A stretch of 64,000 nucleotides of DNA from JADJPO01 sp963828555 (GTDB lineage Bacteria > Actinomycetota > Actinomycetes > Actinomycetales > Kineosporiaceae), in assembly GCA_963828555.1 (NCBI GenBank), contig CAWHEL010000004.1, positions 186,001-250,000 of the forward strand. Direction: 5' to 3'. The first letter of the stretch is position 1. Each line of letters begins with the position of its first letter. This document shows positions 17,769-26,169 of this stretch, piece by piece. Below the pieces are notes generated by a model. That model saw only the letters and a list, made by a program, of their open reading frames with translations. It did not search any database and was not told the DNA's origin. The translations under genes and the position numbers were made by a program.

Positions 17769-18908
17769 GTGTCGATGAGCCTGCCGTGGACGGTGGCGAG
17801 ATCGCTGGCCGCAGGGGCCGCCGATCCGGTGGAGTCGGTGGTGCTCCCGCTGGCTGCGGCGGCGGGCACGGTGCTCGCCGCGGACGCGCAGGCCCGCAGC
17901 GACCTGCCCGCGGCGGACACCTCGGCGATGGACGGCTGGGCCGTGGCCGGGCCGCCACCGTGGCGGGTGGTCGGGGAGGTGCTTGCCGGCGGGGCGTCCG
18001 TGGCGCTGTCGCCGGGGGAGGCGGTAGGGATCGCCACCGGGGCCGCGATGCCGGACGGCGCCTCCGCGGTCCTGCGTCGTGAGCACGGTGACGGTGGGAA
18101 CCCGTTGTGGCCATTGGGCTCTGCGCCGGAGGGCGGCACCGATGTGCGTCCTGCCGGGCAGGAGAGCCGACGCGGCGATGTGGTGCTGACTGCGGGGAGC
18201 GAGATCGGGCCGGTGGCGGTGGGGCTGCTGGCGGCGGCCGGCCTGGACCAGGTCGAAGTGCGCCGGGTCGGCGCCGATGTGCTGGTGCTGGGGGATGAGT
18301 TGCTCACGGCCGGGCCGGCGCGTGGGGGGCGGCTGCGGGATGCGCTGGGGCCCCTGCTGTCGGCCTGGCTGCCGGCGCGGGGGGTCGAGGTGGCCTCCCG
18401 GCGACACGTGCCAGACACGGCGTCCGCGTTGCGCATGGCCCTGGGGGCGTGCACGTCTGACCTCGTGGTGAGTACGGGTTCGACCGCGCGGGGGCCCGTC
18501 GATCACCTGCACGCGGTTCTGGCCGAGGTCGGCGCGCAGTTGGTGGTGGACGGCGTCGCCGTCCGACCGGGGCACCCCCAACTGCTGGCGGTACTGCCCG
18601 ACGGGCGGGTGTGGGTGGGTCTGCCGGGCAATCCTCTGGCGGCCGTCTCCGGGCTGCTCACCCTGTTCGATCCCGTGGCCCGGCGCCTGCGCGGCCTGGG
18701 CGACGCCGCGGCCCTGATCGGCCGGCTGGCGGTCGACGTGCCCGCCGGTGGTGAGGCCACCCGGCTGCTGCCGGTCCGCGAGGGCCGCCCGGTGCTGTTC
18801 GCCGGCCCCGCCATGCTCCGCGGCCTGGCCACTGCCGACGCCGTAGCCGTCATCCCCCCCGGTGGCGCCCCCACCGGCACCGAAGTAGAACTCCTCCCCC
18901 TCCCCTGA
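17769..18908 (+). CDS. moeA: molybdopterin molybdotransferase
   Basis: 379 residues, slightly short for MoeA (about 400). It inserts molybdate into adenylylated molybdopterin in molybdenum cofactor synthesis. Signatures: DLPAADTSAMDGWAVAG, IATGAAMPDGASAVLRRE, SRRGDVVLTAGSEIGPVAVGLLAAAGLDQVEV, then the MoCF/MogA-like domain (VLVLGDELL, SDLVVSTGSTARGPVDHL, VRPGHPQLLAVLPDGRVWVGLPGNPLAAVSG). No other molybdenum cofactor gene is visible nearby. GTG 17769 is leaderless-like; ATG 17775 is the alternative. It is divergent from carbonic anhydrase and convergent with fumarase, separated from it by a paired inverted repeat. Confidence 0.93.
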   Translation: MSMSLPWTVARSLAAGAADPVESVVLPLAAAAGTVLAADAQARSDLPAADTSAMDGWAVAGPPPWRVVGEVLAGGASVALSPGEAVGIATGAAMPDGASAVLRREHGDGGNPLWPLGSAPEGGTDVRPAGQESRRGDVVLTAGSEIGPVAVGLLAAAGLDQVEVRRVGADVLVLGDELLTAGPARGGRLRDALGPLLSAWLPARGVEVASRRHVPDTASALRMALGACTSDLVVSTGSTARGPVDHLHAVLAEVGAQLVVDGVAVRPGHPQLLAVLPDGRVWVGLPGNPLAAVSGLLTLFDPVARRLRGLGDAAALIGRLAVDVPAGGEATRLLPVREGRPVLFAGPAMLRGLATADAVAVIPPGGAPTGTEVELLPLP

Positions 18909-18924
18909 CCCCCTCTTCTTTGCA

Positions 18925-19191
18925 GGCACGGCGTGACGTTGTGCCCGCCCGACGGGTGCGGCGTCACGCCGTGCCTAGGCGGGATGGGCGTCATGCCGCT
19001 CAGTCCGCGCATGATCGTGACAGCGCGTTGCGCACGATCGACGGTGTCCATCCGGCTCTCGATCGAGTGACGGCGCGAATGCCATCACACAGGGCGACAC
19101 TCTCAGCGGAACTGCGCGGCTATGCACCCACCGCTGACGGGCACGGCGTGACGTTGCACCCGTCGGGCGGGCACAGTGTCACGCCGTGCCC
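18925..19191. repeat. two related hairpins in opposite orientation between moeA and fumarase
   Basis: Hairpin 1 (18925-18975) and hairpin 2 (19139-19191) each have 14-bp perfect arms built on GGCACGGCGTGAC / GTCACGCCGTGCC. Their centres (GTGCCCGCCCGACGGGTGC and GCACCCGTCGGGCGGGCAC) are near reverse complements, so hairpin 2 is an inverted copy of hairpin 1. The 163 bp between them contains no supported gene. The element separates two convergent genes and may be a bidirectional terminator, or a small repeat element. Confidence 0.75.
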
Positions 19192-19210
19192 AGGAAGGGG
19201 GTGGTGGGGG

Positions 19211-20896
19211 TTATTTGCGGGTGATGGTGAGGGTGGGTTTGGTGACTTCGGAGAAGAAGTCGTTGCCCTTGTCGTCGACCACGATGAAGGCGGGGAAGTC
19301 CTCGACCTCGATCTTCCAGACGGCTTCCATGCCCAGTTCGGCGTACTCCAGCACCTCGACGTGGCGGATGCAGTCCTGGGCCAGGCGGGCGGCGGGGCCG
19401 CCGATGGAGCCGAGGTAGAAGCCGCCGTGGGCCTGACAGGCCTGGGTGACGGCGGCCGAGCGGTTGCCCTTGGCCAGCATCACCAGCGACCCGCCCGCAG
19501 CCTGGAAGGCATCGACGTAGGAGTCCATCCGCCCGGCCGTCGTCGGGCCGAAGGAGCCCGAGGCCATCCCGACCGGGGTCTTCGCCGGCCCGGCGTAGTA
19601 GACGGGGTGATCGCGCAGGTAGGCCGGCATCGGCTCCCCGGCGTCGAGCCGCTCCTTGATCTTGGCGTGCGCGATGTCCCGCGCCACCACCAGCGGCCCG
19701 GTCAGCGACAGCCGGGTCTTCACCGGGTGCTGGGTCAGCTGCGCCTGGATCTCGCTCATCGGCCGGTTCAGGTCGACCCGGACGACGTCGTCCGCCGCAG
19801 CGCCGGAGGCCCCAGCGAGGTGGTCGTCGGTCACCTCGGGGAGGAAGTGCGCCGGCTCGGTCTCCAGTTGCTCCAGGAACACGCCGTCCGCCGTGATCTT
19901 GCCGAGCGCCTGCCGGTCCGCCGAACACGACACCGCGATCGCCACCGGGCAGGACGCGCCGTGCCGCGGCAACCTGACCACCCGGACGTCGTGGCAGAAG
20001 TACTTGCCGCCGAACTGGGCCCCGATGCCGAACTTCTGGGTCAGCTCCAGCACCTGCGCCTCGAGCTCCAGGTCACGGAACCCGTGTCCGGACAGCGAGC
20101 CGAAGGTGGGCAGCCCGTCCAGGTACTTCGCCGAGGCGTACTTCGCGGTCTTCAGGGCGTACTCGGCGCTGGTGCCGCCGACCACGATCGCCAGGTGGTA
20201 CGGCGGGCAGGCCGCGGTGCCCAGGCCGCGCAGCTTCTCGTCCAGGAAGCGCATCATGCCGTCGGGGTTGAGCACGGCCTTCGTCTCCTGGAACAGATAG
20301 GACTTGTTCGCCGATCCGCCGCCCTTGGCCATGAAGAGGAACTTGTAGGCGTTCTCGGCGCCCGCCGTGGTGTCGGCGTAGAGCTCGATCTGGGCGGGCA
20401 GGTTGGAGCCGGTGTTCTTCTCCTCCCACATGGTCAGCGGAGCCATCTGCGAGTAGCGCAGGTTCAGCCGCGTGTAGGCGTCGAACACCCCGCGGGAGAT
20501 GGCCTCCTCGTCGCGCACCCCGGTGGTCAGCACGTGGGTGCCGCGCTTGCCCATCACGATCGCGGTGCCGGTGTCCTGGCACATCGGCAGCACCCCGCCG
20601 GCCGCGACATTGGCGTTGCGCAGCAGGTCCAGGGCGACGAACCGGTCGTTCGCCGAGGCCTCGGGGTCGTCCAGGATCTGCGCGAGCTGCCCCAGGTGAG
20701 CCGGGCGCAGGTAGTGCGCGATGTCGTGCATCGCGGTCTCGGTGAGCAGCCGCAGCGCCTCGGAGTCCACCTCCAGGAAGGTGCGCTGCCCGGCCTGCAC
20801 GGTACGCACACCCTCGGTGGTCAACAACCGGTAGGGGGTGTCCTGATGGCCCAGCGGGGTCAGGTCGGTGTAGACGAACTCGGGACCGGCGGACAT
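19211..20896 (-). CDS. fum: class I fumarate hydratase (4Fe-4S)
   Basis: 561 residues, typical for the single-chain class I enzyme. It interconverts fumarate and malate in the TCA cycle. The iron-sulfur cysteines lie in PMCQDTGTAIV, TAACPPYHLAIVVGG and HGASCPVAIAVSC; the C-terminal beta domain carries DHPVYYAGPAKTP, SFGPTTAGRMDSYVD and KGNRSAAVTQAC. ATG 20896 is preceded by AGGAGA. M. tuberculosis has the class II enzyme at the equivalent place (Rv1098c) with glpX beside it. Here the class is different and no glpX is present, so the fumarase has been exchanged within a conserved gene order. Confidence 0.96.
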   Translation of the reverse strand: MSAGPEFVYTDLTPLGHQDTPYRLLTTEGVRTVQAGQRTFLEVDSEALRLLTETAMHDIAHYLRPAHLGQLAQILDDPEASANDRFVALDLLRNANVAAGGVLPMCQDTGTAIVMGKRGTHVLTTGVRDEEAISRGVFDAYTRLNLRYSQMAPLTMWEEKNTGSNLPAQIELYADTTAGAENAYKFLFMAKGGGSANKSYLFQETKAVLNPDGMMRFLDEKLRGLGTAACPPYHLAIVVGGTSAEYALKTAKYASAKYLDGLPTFGSLSGHGFRDLELEAQVLELTQKFGIGAQFGGKYFCHDVRVVRLPRHGASCPVAIAVSCSADRQALGKITADGVFLEQLETEPAHFLPEVTDDHLAGASGAAADDVVRVDLNRPMSEIQAQLTQHPVKTRLSLTGPLVVARDIAHAKIKERLDAGEPMPAYLRDHPVYYAGPAKTPVGMASGSFGPTTAGRMDSYVDAFQAAGGSLVMLAKGNRSAAVTQACQAHGGFYLGSIGGPAARLAQDCIRHVEVLEYAELGMEAVWKIEVEDFPAFIVVDDKGNDFFSEVTKPTLTITRK

Positions 20897-20911
20897 CTGC
20901 GTTCTCCTCGT

Positions 20912-20940
20912 TCACACGGGCGACACGGGCGACACGGGCG
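20912..20940. repeat. short tandem repeat, 9-bp unit, upstream of fumarase
   Basis: The unit CGACACGGG occurs at 20921-20929 and 20930-20938, preceded by a near copy at 20912-20920. It lies 16 bp upstream of the fumarase start on the 5' side, so copy-number change could alter its leader or promoter spacing. Confidence 0.6.
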
Positions 20941-21013
20941 ATGCTGCCGAGCCTAGTCCGCGCCGTCGGGGCTGCACCCGGGCGCTCGGCGTGCACCAGA
21001 TCACGAACGAGAT

Positions 21014-22825
21014 CTACGGCGAGACGGTGTCCGCCGGGACGGCGACCCGGGCCGGCGGCACGCTGGTCGCAGCCTCAGGGTCGACGCTGTCCTGGGAGTT
21101 CGTGGCGCCCGGGCTGACTGGTGCAGCCGCACGCAGGGTTCCGTCGCTGTTGTAGAAGGCGGCGATGTTGTCCTGCGCCGGGGTTCGGGCCCCGGCCCGC
21201 GGCTGGGCCATCTCGCGCAGCACCCGCTCGGTGACGGCGGTGACGACGGTGCGGGTGGTCCGGTCGGCGCTGGTCATCGACTCGATCCAGCGCAACGTGC
21301 CCGCGGCGAACACCCCGGCGCCGCTGTCGTGGCTGTACCAGACCATGTCTGCGGCGTCGGGCTGCCCGCGGCAGGGCAGCGGCGAGTGGGCCAGCACCTG
21401 CAGCGGTCGTGGGGTGGCGACCGAGATGTTCACCCGGTCGAACTCGGGCCCGATCACGTTCAGCAGCTTCGTGCCGGTGGCCACGCCCAGCCCGGCGAAC
21501 GGCCACGCGCCGGGGTCGCTGATCACCAGGTCGCCGTCGGCGTGCGCGCAGCGGAACATCGAGCCGACCAGCGAGGACTGGGGCTGCGGGAAGGGCTTGG
21601 CGCCCCAGTCGGCGGTGGTGTCCTCGGTCTTGACCGGGTCGTCCTTGCCGAGCTTGTAGTTGACCATCAGCCGCCCGGACCCCAGCGGCGAGGACTCCAA
21701 TCGGATCCGCCGGTGCACGTCGTTGGCGCCCAGGAAGGCCAGGTTCACCCCCCGGTCGCGGGCGGCGGTCAGGTTGGCCCGCATCGCGCGCGACCAGTAC
21801 TCGGAGTGCCCCAGGAGCACCACCGCCACCGCGCCGTCCAGCACCTCGGGGTGCAGTTCCAGGTCGAGGTCGGCGGCGTAGTTCAGATGCAGCCCCAGCC
21901 GTTCGGCCGCGGCGACGGCGGGCAGCTCGTTGGTCAGGAAGGTGCCGGTGCCGAAGCCCCGGGCGTAGGGCCGGTCGAAGGAGGCCACCCGCGATCGGAG
22001 CAGGAAGTCCATGGCCTTGTCCGACTCCTCGTAGCCCCGGTACGAGCTCGGCCCGCCCCACTGGTTGTAGGCCTGCCAGGTGGCCATGCTGTGCACCAGC
22101 AGCACTGCGCCGGTGCTCTGCCTGTTCCGGATCACGAACGGCACGAAGGACATCGCGCCGTCCGCCCCGATCAGCTTGGCCAGGTAGGCCCCGGGGGGCC
22201 AGTCGGTGGTGCTCAGGCTCGCCGAGCGCGGCCAGTTGGCGCTGACCATCCGGGTGCCTGCGCTTAGCGCGCCGGCAGCCCGGACGCCGCCCGGCAGGCT
22301 GCCGCTGCTCCACACCTTGCGCGCCCACCGGCCCTCGTAGTTCCCGGTGCGCAGCACCTCGATGGTGAACGTCGGGGCGGTCGAGCTGACGTGCAGGCCG
22401 ACCGGCTCGCCGGGGAGCACGCTGAGCACGTCGGCGTACCCCTCGATCCGGACGCCGACGGGCTGGTCCGCGATCATCCAGCCAGAGGTCCCGGGGTTGC
22501 GGTTCTCGGCCAGGGTGTCGATCCCGATGTCGGCCAGGGGGTCGTCGATCGGCTCCTCGGTGGTGCTCGTCCGGCCGCGCCCCGGCAGGGCCGAGACGTG
22601 CAGGCCGGCCCGGCTGGCACCGACGAACGCCGGGGCCCCGGACTGGGCGTCACCGTCCAGCCCGGGCAGCTCGCCTGCATCCTCGGCTGCGGTCGAGGCT
22701 GCCGAGGCGGACGACGCAGGCGCGGCCGAGGTGATCGGCGCCTGGCTGCAGGCGCCCAGCAGCGCGACCGCGAGCGCGCCAGAGGTGAGCACGCGGGCCG
22801 AACGGGACAGGTGCAGCCGGATCAT
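21014..22825 (-). CDS. secreted lipoprotein with N,N-dimethylformamidase beta-subunit-like domain (DUF6605)
   Basis: 603 residues. An N-terminal signal ends in a lipobox (VALLGAC at about residues 20-26), followed by an Ala/Ser-rich linker, so the protein is probably membrane-anchored outside the cell. The main part resembles the large subunit of N,N-dimethylformamidase: FTIEVLRTGNYEGRWARKVW, STGAVLLVHSMATWQAYNQWGG, DLELHPEVLDGAVAVVLLGHSEYWS, NLAFLGANDVHRRIRLE. The metal ligands of true DMFase cannot be confirmed here, so substrate and activity are unknown. It sits alone on the minus strand between fumarase and the sucrose genes, in the part of the region that breaks the conserved gene order. 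Confidence 0.8.
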   Translation of the reverse strand: MIRLHLSRSARVLTSGALAVALLGACSQAPITSAAPASSASAASTAAEDAGELPGLDGDAQSGAPAFVGASRAGLHVSALPGRGRTSTTEEPIDDPLADIGIDTLAENRNPGTSGWMIADQPVGVRIEGYADVLSVLPGEPVGLHVSSTAPTFTIEVLRTGNYEGRWARKVWSSGSLPGGVRAAGALSAGTRMVSANWPRSASLSTTDWPPGAYLAKLIGADGAMSFVPFVIRNRQSTGAVLLVHSMATWQAYNQWGGPSSYRGYEESDKAMDFLLRSRVASFDRPYARGFGTGTFLTNELPAVAAAERLGLHLNYAADLDLELHPEVLDGAVAVVLLGHSEYWSRAMRANLTAARDRGVNLAFLGANDVHRRIRLESSPLGSGRLMVNYKLGKDDPVKTEDTTADWGAKPFPQPQSSLVGSMFRCAHADGDLVISDPGAWPFAGLGVATGTKLLNVIGPEFDRVNISVATPRPLQVLAHSPLPCRGQPDAADMVWYSHDSGAGVFAAGTLRWIESMTSADRTTRTVVTAVTERVLREMAQPRAGARTPAQDNIAAFYNSDGTLRAAAPVSPGATNSQDSVDPEAATSVPPARVAVPADTVSP

Positions 22826-22901
22826 GACGAAGCACAGTCAACGCCATGAGCGCGCTCCGCGGGGCACGACGCGCGAGAATCACGCTCCGTCGAGCCAGAT
22901 T

Positions 22902-24854
22902 TCACGCATCGTCAGACCCCAGCCACCACGCGGCGTAGGGCGGGAGTGCGTAGATCCACGTGCCGTCCATCGGCTCCGCCTGGGGCGAGAAACCCGAGAT
23001 GTGCTCCCAAGCTGTCGAGAGGCCCGCCGCCCGGACCCGATCGGCCGGCAGGTGCTGCCAGCGATCGGTGACGTTGTAGACCTGCAGCAAGGCGCCGGCC
23101 GGGTGCCGGCGGCGCAACGCCAGCAGGCCGGGTACCCCGACGTCCACCGGCTCGCTCTCCACCGCTGCGTGCAGGGCGTCGAGCCGGGCCCGCAGGCGAG
23201 CCAGGTGGGCCAGCCCGCTGAAGATCCTCGAAGCGAGGGTGCCCTCGACCAGCCGCTCCTCGGCGACGTCCCAGGGCATGCGCGGGCGGTGCAGCCACCG
23301 GTTGTCGGCGGCGAGGCGCTCCTCGGTGAGGTAGCTGCGGTCGTTCAGCAGGCCCAGTTCGTCGCCCATGTACAGCAGCGGGATGCCGCCGTAGCCGTAG
23401 ATCACCGCGTGCAGCAGGAAGATCCGGCCGAGGGCCAGGTCGACCAGATGGGTGTCACCGGTGCGGGCCTGGCGTTCCAGGGCTGCTTCCAGACCGGCCA
23501 GGCTGGCGAGCGAGCCGCTGGTACGGATGTCGCCGGTCTCGGGATTCACCTGGAACGGCTCGCCCCGGGCGAAGGAGCCGGTGAAGTCGCCGTCGTACCA
23601 GGCGGCCAGGAAGCCCCGGTGGGCGTAGCCGGACAGCCCCACCGCTGCCGCGTCGCTGTCGGAGATCGCCCAGCCGATGTCGTCGTGGCAGCGCACGTAG
23701 GTGGTCCAGGCCGTGGTCACCGGCTTGGGCGGGGGCACCGCGAGGGCGCGCCGGGCCAGGTCGGCCGACCCCGTGGCCAGCGCCGACCAGAGCTGCACCA
23801 TCAGGCTGTTGTGATAGGCCAGGTCGCAGACCTTGCCGGCGTGCCGGCCGGTGCCCAAGTAGGCAGGCAGGTCCTCCGGGGCCACGATCGCCTCGGCCTT
23901 GAAGATCACTCCGGGGGCGGCGATCCGGACCGCGGCGCGCAGCGCCTGCACGATGTCGTGCACCTCGGGCTGGTTCTGGCAGTTGGTGCCCATCCGCTTC
24001 CACAGGAACGCGATCGCGTCCAGCCGCAGGCAGTCCACCCCGACGTTGGCCAGGAAGAGGATCACATCGAGCAGTTCGCAGAAGACGTCCGGGTTGGTCC
24101 AGTCCAGGTCCCACTGGAAGTCGTTGAACGTCGTCCAGACCCAGGCCCCGGTGCTGCCGTCGTCGTTGACCACCTCCTCGGACCAGGTGAACGAGCCGGG
24201 CGCGAAATCGGGGAAGACCTCGGGCAGGGTGCGTTCGTAGGCGTCGGGCATCGTGCGGTCGCGGAAGAACATGAAGTAGTCGCGGTAGGGCAGCTCACCC
24301 CGGACGGCGGCACGCGCCCATTCGTGCTCGCGGGCGACATGGTTGAGCACCAGGTCCAGGGTGAGGGCGATCCCCGCGTCGTGCAGGTCGTCGGCGAGCT
24401 TCTCCAGGTCGTCCATCGTGCCCAGGTCCGCCCGGACCCGGCGGTAGTCCTGCACGGCATACCCGCCGTCGTCCGGCCCGGGGCGGGGGTCGAGCAGGGG
24501 CATCAGGTGCAGATAGGTCACCCCGAGCTCGCGCAGGTAGCCGATCCGGTCCCGCACGCCGTTCAGGGTGCCGGCGAAACGATCGGGGTAGCAGACGTAG
24601 CCGACCTGGTCCGGCCGGGAGAACCAGTCCGGACGCAGGGTGCGCCGGCGGTCCAGTGCGCGCAGGGCGGGCCGGCGGCGATTGTGCGCCTCGACCACCA
24701 GATCCAGCACGCGCTCGAGGGGTGGTTCGGCGAAGACGGACAGGCCGGCGGCGAGATCCTCGCCCCAGCGCTCCAGCCGCTCACCGAAGGCCTCGGACTC
24801 GGTGGTCACCCGGGCCCGGGCCCGCTCGGCCAGAGTGGTGATCTGCGCGGTCAC
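22902..24854 (-). CDS. amylosucrase (GH13 family sucrose glucosyltransferase)
   Basis: 650 residues. It polymerises glucose from sucrose to alpha-1,4-glucan and releases fructose. The four GH13 regions are present: DLVLNHVAREHEWA, CLRLDAIAFLWKRMGTNCQNQPEVH (nucleophile Asp), FKAEAIVAPED (acid/base Glu) and YVRCHDDIGWAI. The GTNCQNQPE stretch after region II is typical of amylosucrases rather than other GH13 enzymes. The true start is GTG 24854, because AAGGAGG lies four bases before it; a GTG at 24896 would add residues coded across that ribosome binding site. No signal peptide is present, so it acts in the cytoplasm. It is divergent from a LacI regulator with an operator-like site between, and a fructokinase lies beyond. 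Confidence 0.92.
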   Translation of the reverse strand: MTAQITTLAERARARVTTESEAFGERLERWGEDLAAGLSVFAEPPLERVLDLVVEAHNRRRPALRALDRRRTLRPDWFSRPDQVGYVCYPDRFAGTLNGVRDRIGYLRELGVTYLHLMPLLDPRPGPDDGGYAVQDYRRVRADLGTMDDLEKLADDLHDAGIALTLDLVLNHVAREHEWARAAVRGELPYRDYFMFFRDRTMPDAYERTLPEVFPDFAPGSFTWSEEVVNDDGSTGAWVWTTFNDFQWDLDWTNPDVFCELLDVILFLANVGVDCLRLDAIAFLWKRMGTNCQNQPEVHDIVQALRAAVRIAAPGVIFKAEAIVAPEDLPAYLGTGRHAGKVCDLAYHNSLMVQLWSALATGSADLARRALAVPPPKPVTTAWTTYVRCHDDIGWAISDSDAAAVGLSGYAHRGFLAAWYDGDFTGSFARGEPFQVNPETGDIRTSGSLASLAGLEAALERQARTGDTHLVDLALGRIFLLHAVIYGYGGIPLLYMGDELGLLNDRSYLTEERLAADNRWLHRPRMPWDVAEERLVEGTLASRIFSGLAHLARLRARLDALHAAVESEPVDVGVPGLLALRRRHPAGALLQVYNVTDRWQHLPADRVRAAGLSTAWEHISGFSPQAEPMDGTWIYALPPYAAWWLGSDDA

Positions 24855-24903
24855 GGGTCCTCCTTGGTGACGTCGTCGTCGTCCGTTCCGGGTCACTGTA
24901 GAG

Positions 24904-24922
24904 ATGAAAGCGCTTGCGCTGA
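24904..24922. promoter_or_regulatory. LacI-family operator
   Basis: AAAGCGCTTGCGCT (24907-24920) is close to the palindromic consensus bound by LacI/GalR-family regulators (a central CG pair within AAAGCGCTTT-like arms). It lies 50 bp upstream of the amylosucrase start and 140 bp upstream of the divergent lacI-type gene, a placement that would let the regulator control both. Confidence 0.6.
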
Positions 24923-25061
24923 CATGCCATCCTGCACTCCACGGGCCGAGAAGGCCAGGCGGTGCCGCCAGCCACTTGTCACTCAGGGGCGTGTCGTGTC
25001 ACGTTTGCAGCGCCGAGGCATGGTGCGGCTGCGCACCCCTGCCCGCGGTCGGGAGGTTGAC

Positions 25062-26144
25062 GTGCACGCAGTGCCTGCAGAGTCGGCAGGTCGATCAGTG
25101 GGTCGCGTACCCAACGGGTCCCTCGCGCGCGCCAGCATCGTCGACGTGGCGGCCCGGGCCGGGGTGTCGGTGGCCACCGTCTCCCGCGCCCTGCGTGACA
25201 TGCCCAACGTCTCCCCGGTCACCCGTGACCGGGTCCTGCGGGCCGCCGCCGATCTCGACTACACCGTGTCCCCGCTGGCCTCCGGGTTGGTCACCGGACG
25301 CATCCGGGCCGTCGGGGTCGTGCTGCCCTACGCCGGGCGGTGGTTCTTCGCCGAGGCCCTGCGTGGCATCGAGGAGGTGCTGCGCGGCCGTGGCTACGAC
25401 CTGATCCTGCATGTCCTGTCCGACAGCCGGCGCCGTGAGGAGTTCTTCTCCACGTTGCCGCTGCGCCGCCGGGTGGACGGCGTCCTGGTGGTGGCCCTGC
25501 CGCTGGACTCACGCGAGATCGCCTCGATGCGCTCGCTCGGGGTGCCCCTGGTCGGCGTCGCCGAACCGCTCATGGGCGTGCACGGTGAGCGGATCGACAA
25601 CGTTGCCGCGGCCCGCCTCGCCGTCCAGCACCTGATCAACCTCGGCCACCGCCGCATCGGCTGCATCGGCGGCGACGCCAACGGCGCGCAGCACTTCAAC
25701 GTGCCCGCGTGGCGCAGCCAGGGCTACCGGGAGGCGCTGGCCGCGGCCGGCATCGAGGGCCGTTCCATCTGGGAGCGGGACGGCGCCTTCACCGCCGCGG
25801 GCGGGGAGCTGGCGATGACCGCTCTGCTCTCGCAGCCGGGCGGGGCGCCCACCGCGGTGTTCTGCCAGTCCGACGAGATGGCCTTCGGCGCTCTGAGAGC
25901 CTTGCGGCACAGCGGGTTGCGCTGCCCCGAGGACATCTCGGTGGTCGGCCTGGACGACCACGAGCTGGCCTACACCTTCGACCTGACAACGGTGGCGCAG
26001 CCGGTGGCCGAGCAGGGCGCTGCGGCGGCCCGGTGGTTACTGGAGCAGCTCGACCCAGGTCAGGAGTGGGACGACACGGCTGACGTCGCCTTCCACGAGG
26101 TGCGTCTGGTGCTGCGCGGTTCGACCGGCCCGCCGCCGTCCTGA
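25062..26144 (+). CDS. LacI-family transcriptional regulator of the sucrose genes
   Basis: 360 residues. The N-terminal helix-turn-helix is complete (IVDVAARAGVSVATVSRALRD, residues about 27-47), followed by the hinge (SPLASGLVTGRIRAVGVVLPY) and a periplasmic-binding-protein-like effector domain (GVAEPLMGVHGERIDNVAAARLAVQHLINLGHRRIGCIGG; PTAVFCQSDEMAFGALRAL; VVGLDDHELAYTFDLTTVAQP). GTG 25062 has GGGAGG five bases upstream; a GTG at 25098 is a shorter alternative, and long upstream readings are not supported. It is divergent from amylosucrase and convergent with fructokinase; the effector is probably sucrose, fructose or a sugar phosphate. Confidence 0.92.
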   Translation: MHAVPAESAGRSVGRVPNGSLARASIVDVAARAGVSVATVSRALRDMPNVSPVTRDRVLRAAADLDYTVSPLASGLVTGRIRAVGVVLPYAGRWFFAEALRGIEEVLRGRGYDLILHVLSDSRRREEFFSTLPLRRRVDGVLVVALPLDSREIASMRSLGVPLVGVAEPLMGVHGERIDNVAAARLAVQHLINLGHRRIGCIGGDANGAQHFNVPAWRSQGYREALAAAGIEGRSIWERDGAFTAAGGELAMTALLSQPGGAPTAVFCQSDEMAFGALRALRHSGLRCPEDISVVGLDDHELAYTFDLTTVAQPVAEQGAAAARWLLEQLDPGQEWDDTADVAFHEVRLVLRGSTGPPPS

Positions 26145-26169
26145 GGTCCTGACGTCGCTCCCGGTTCGC

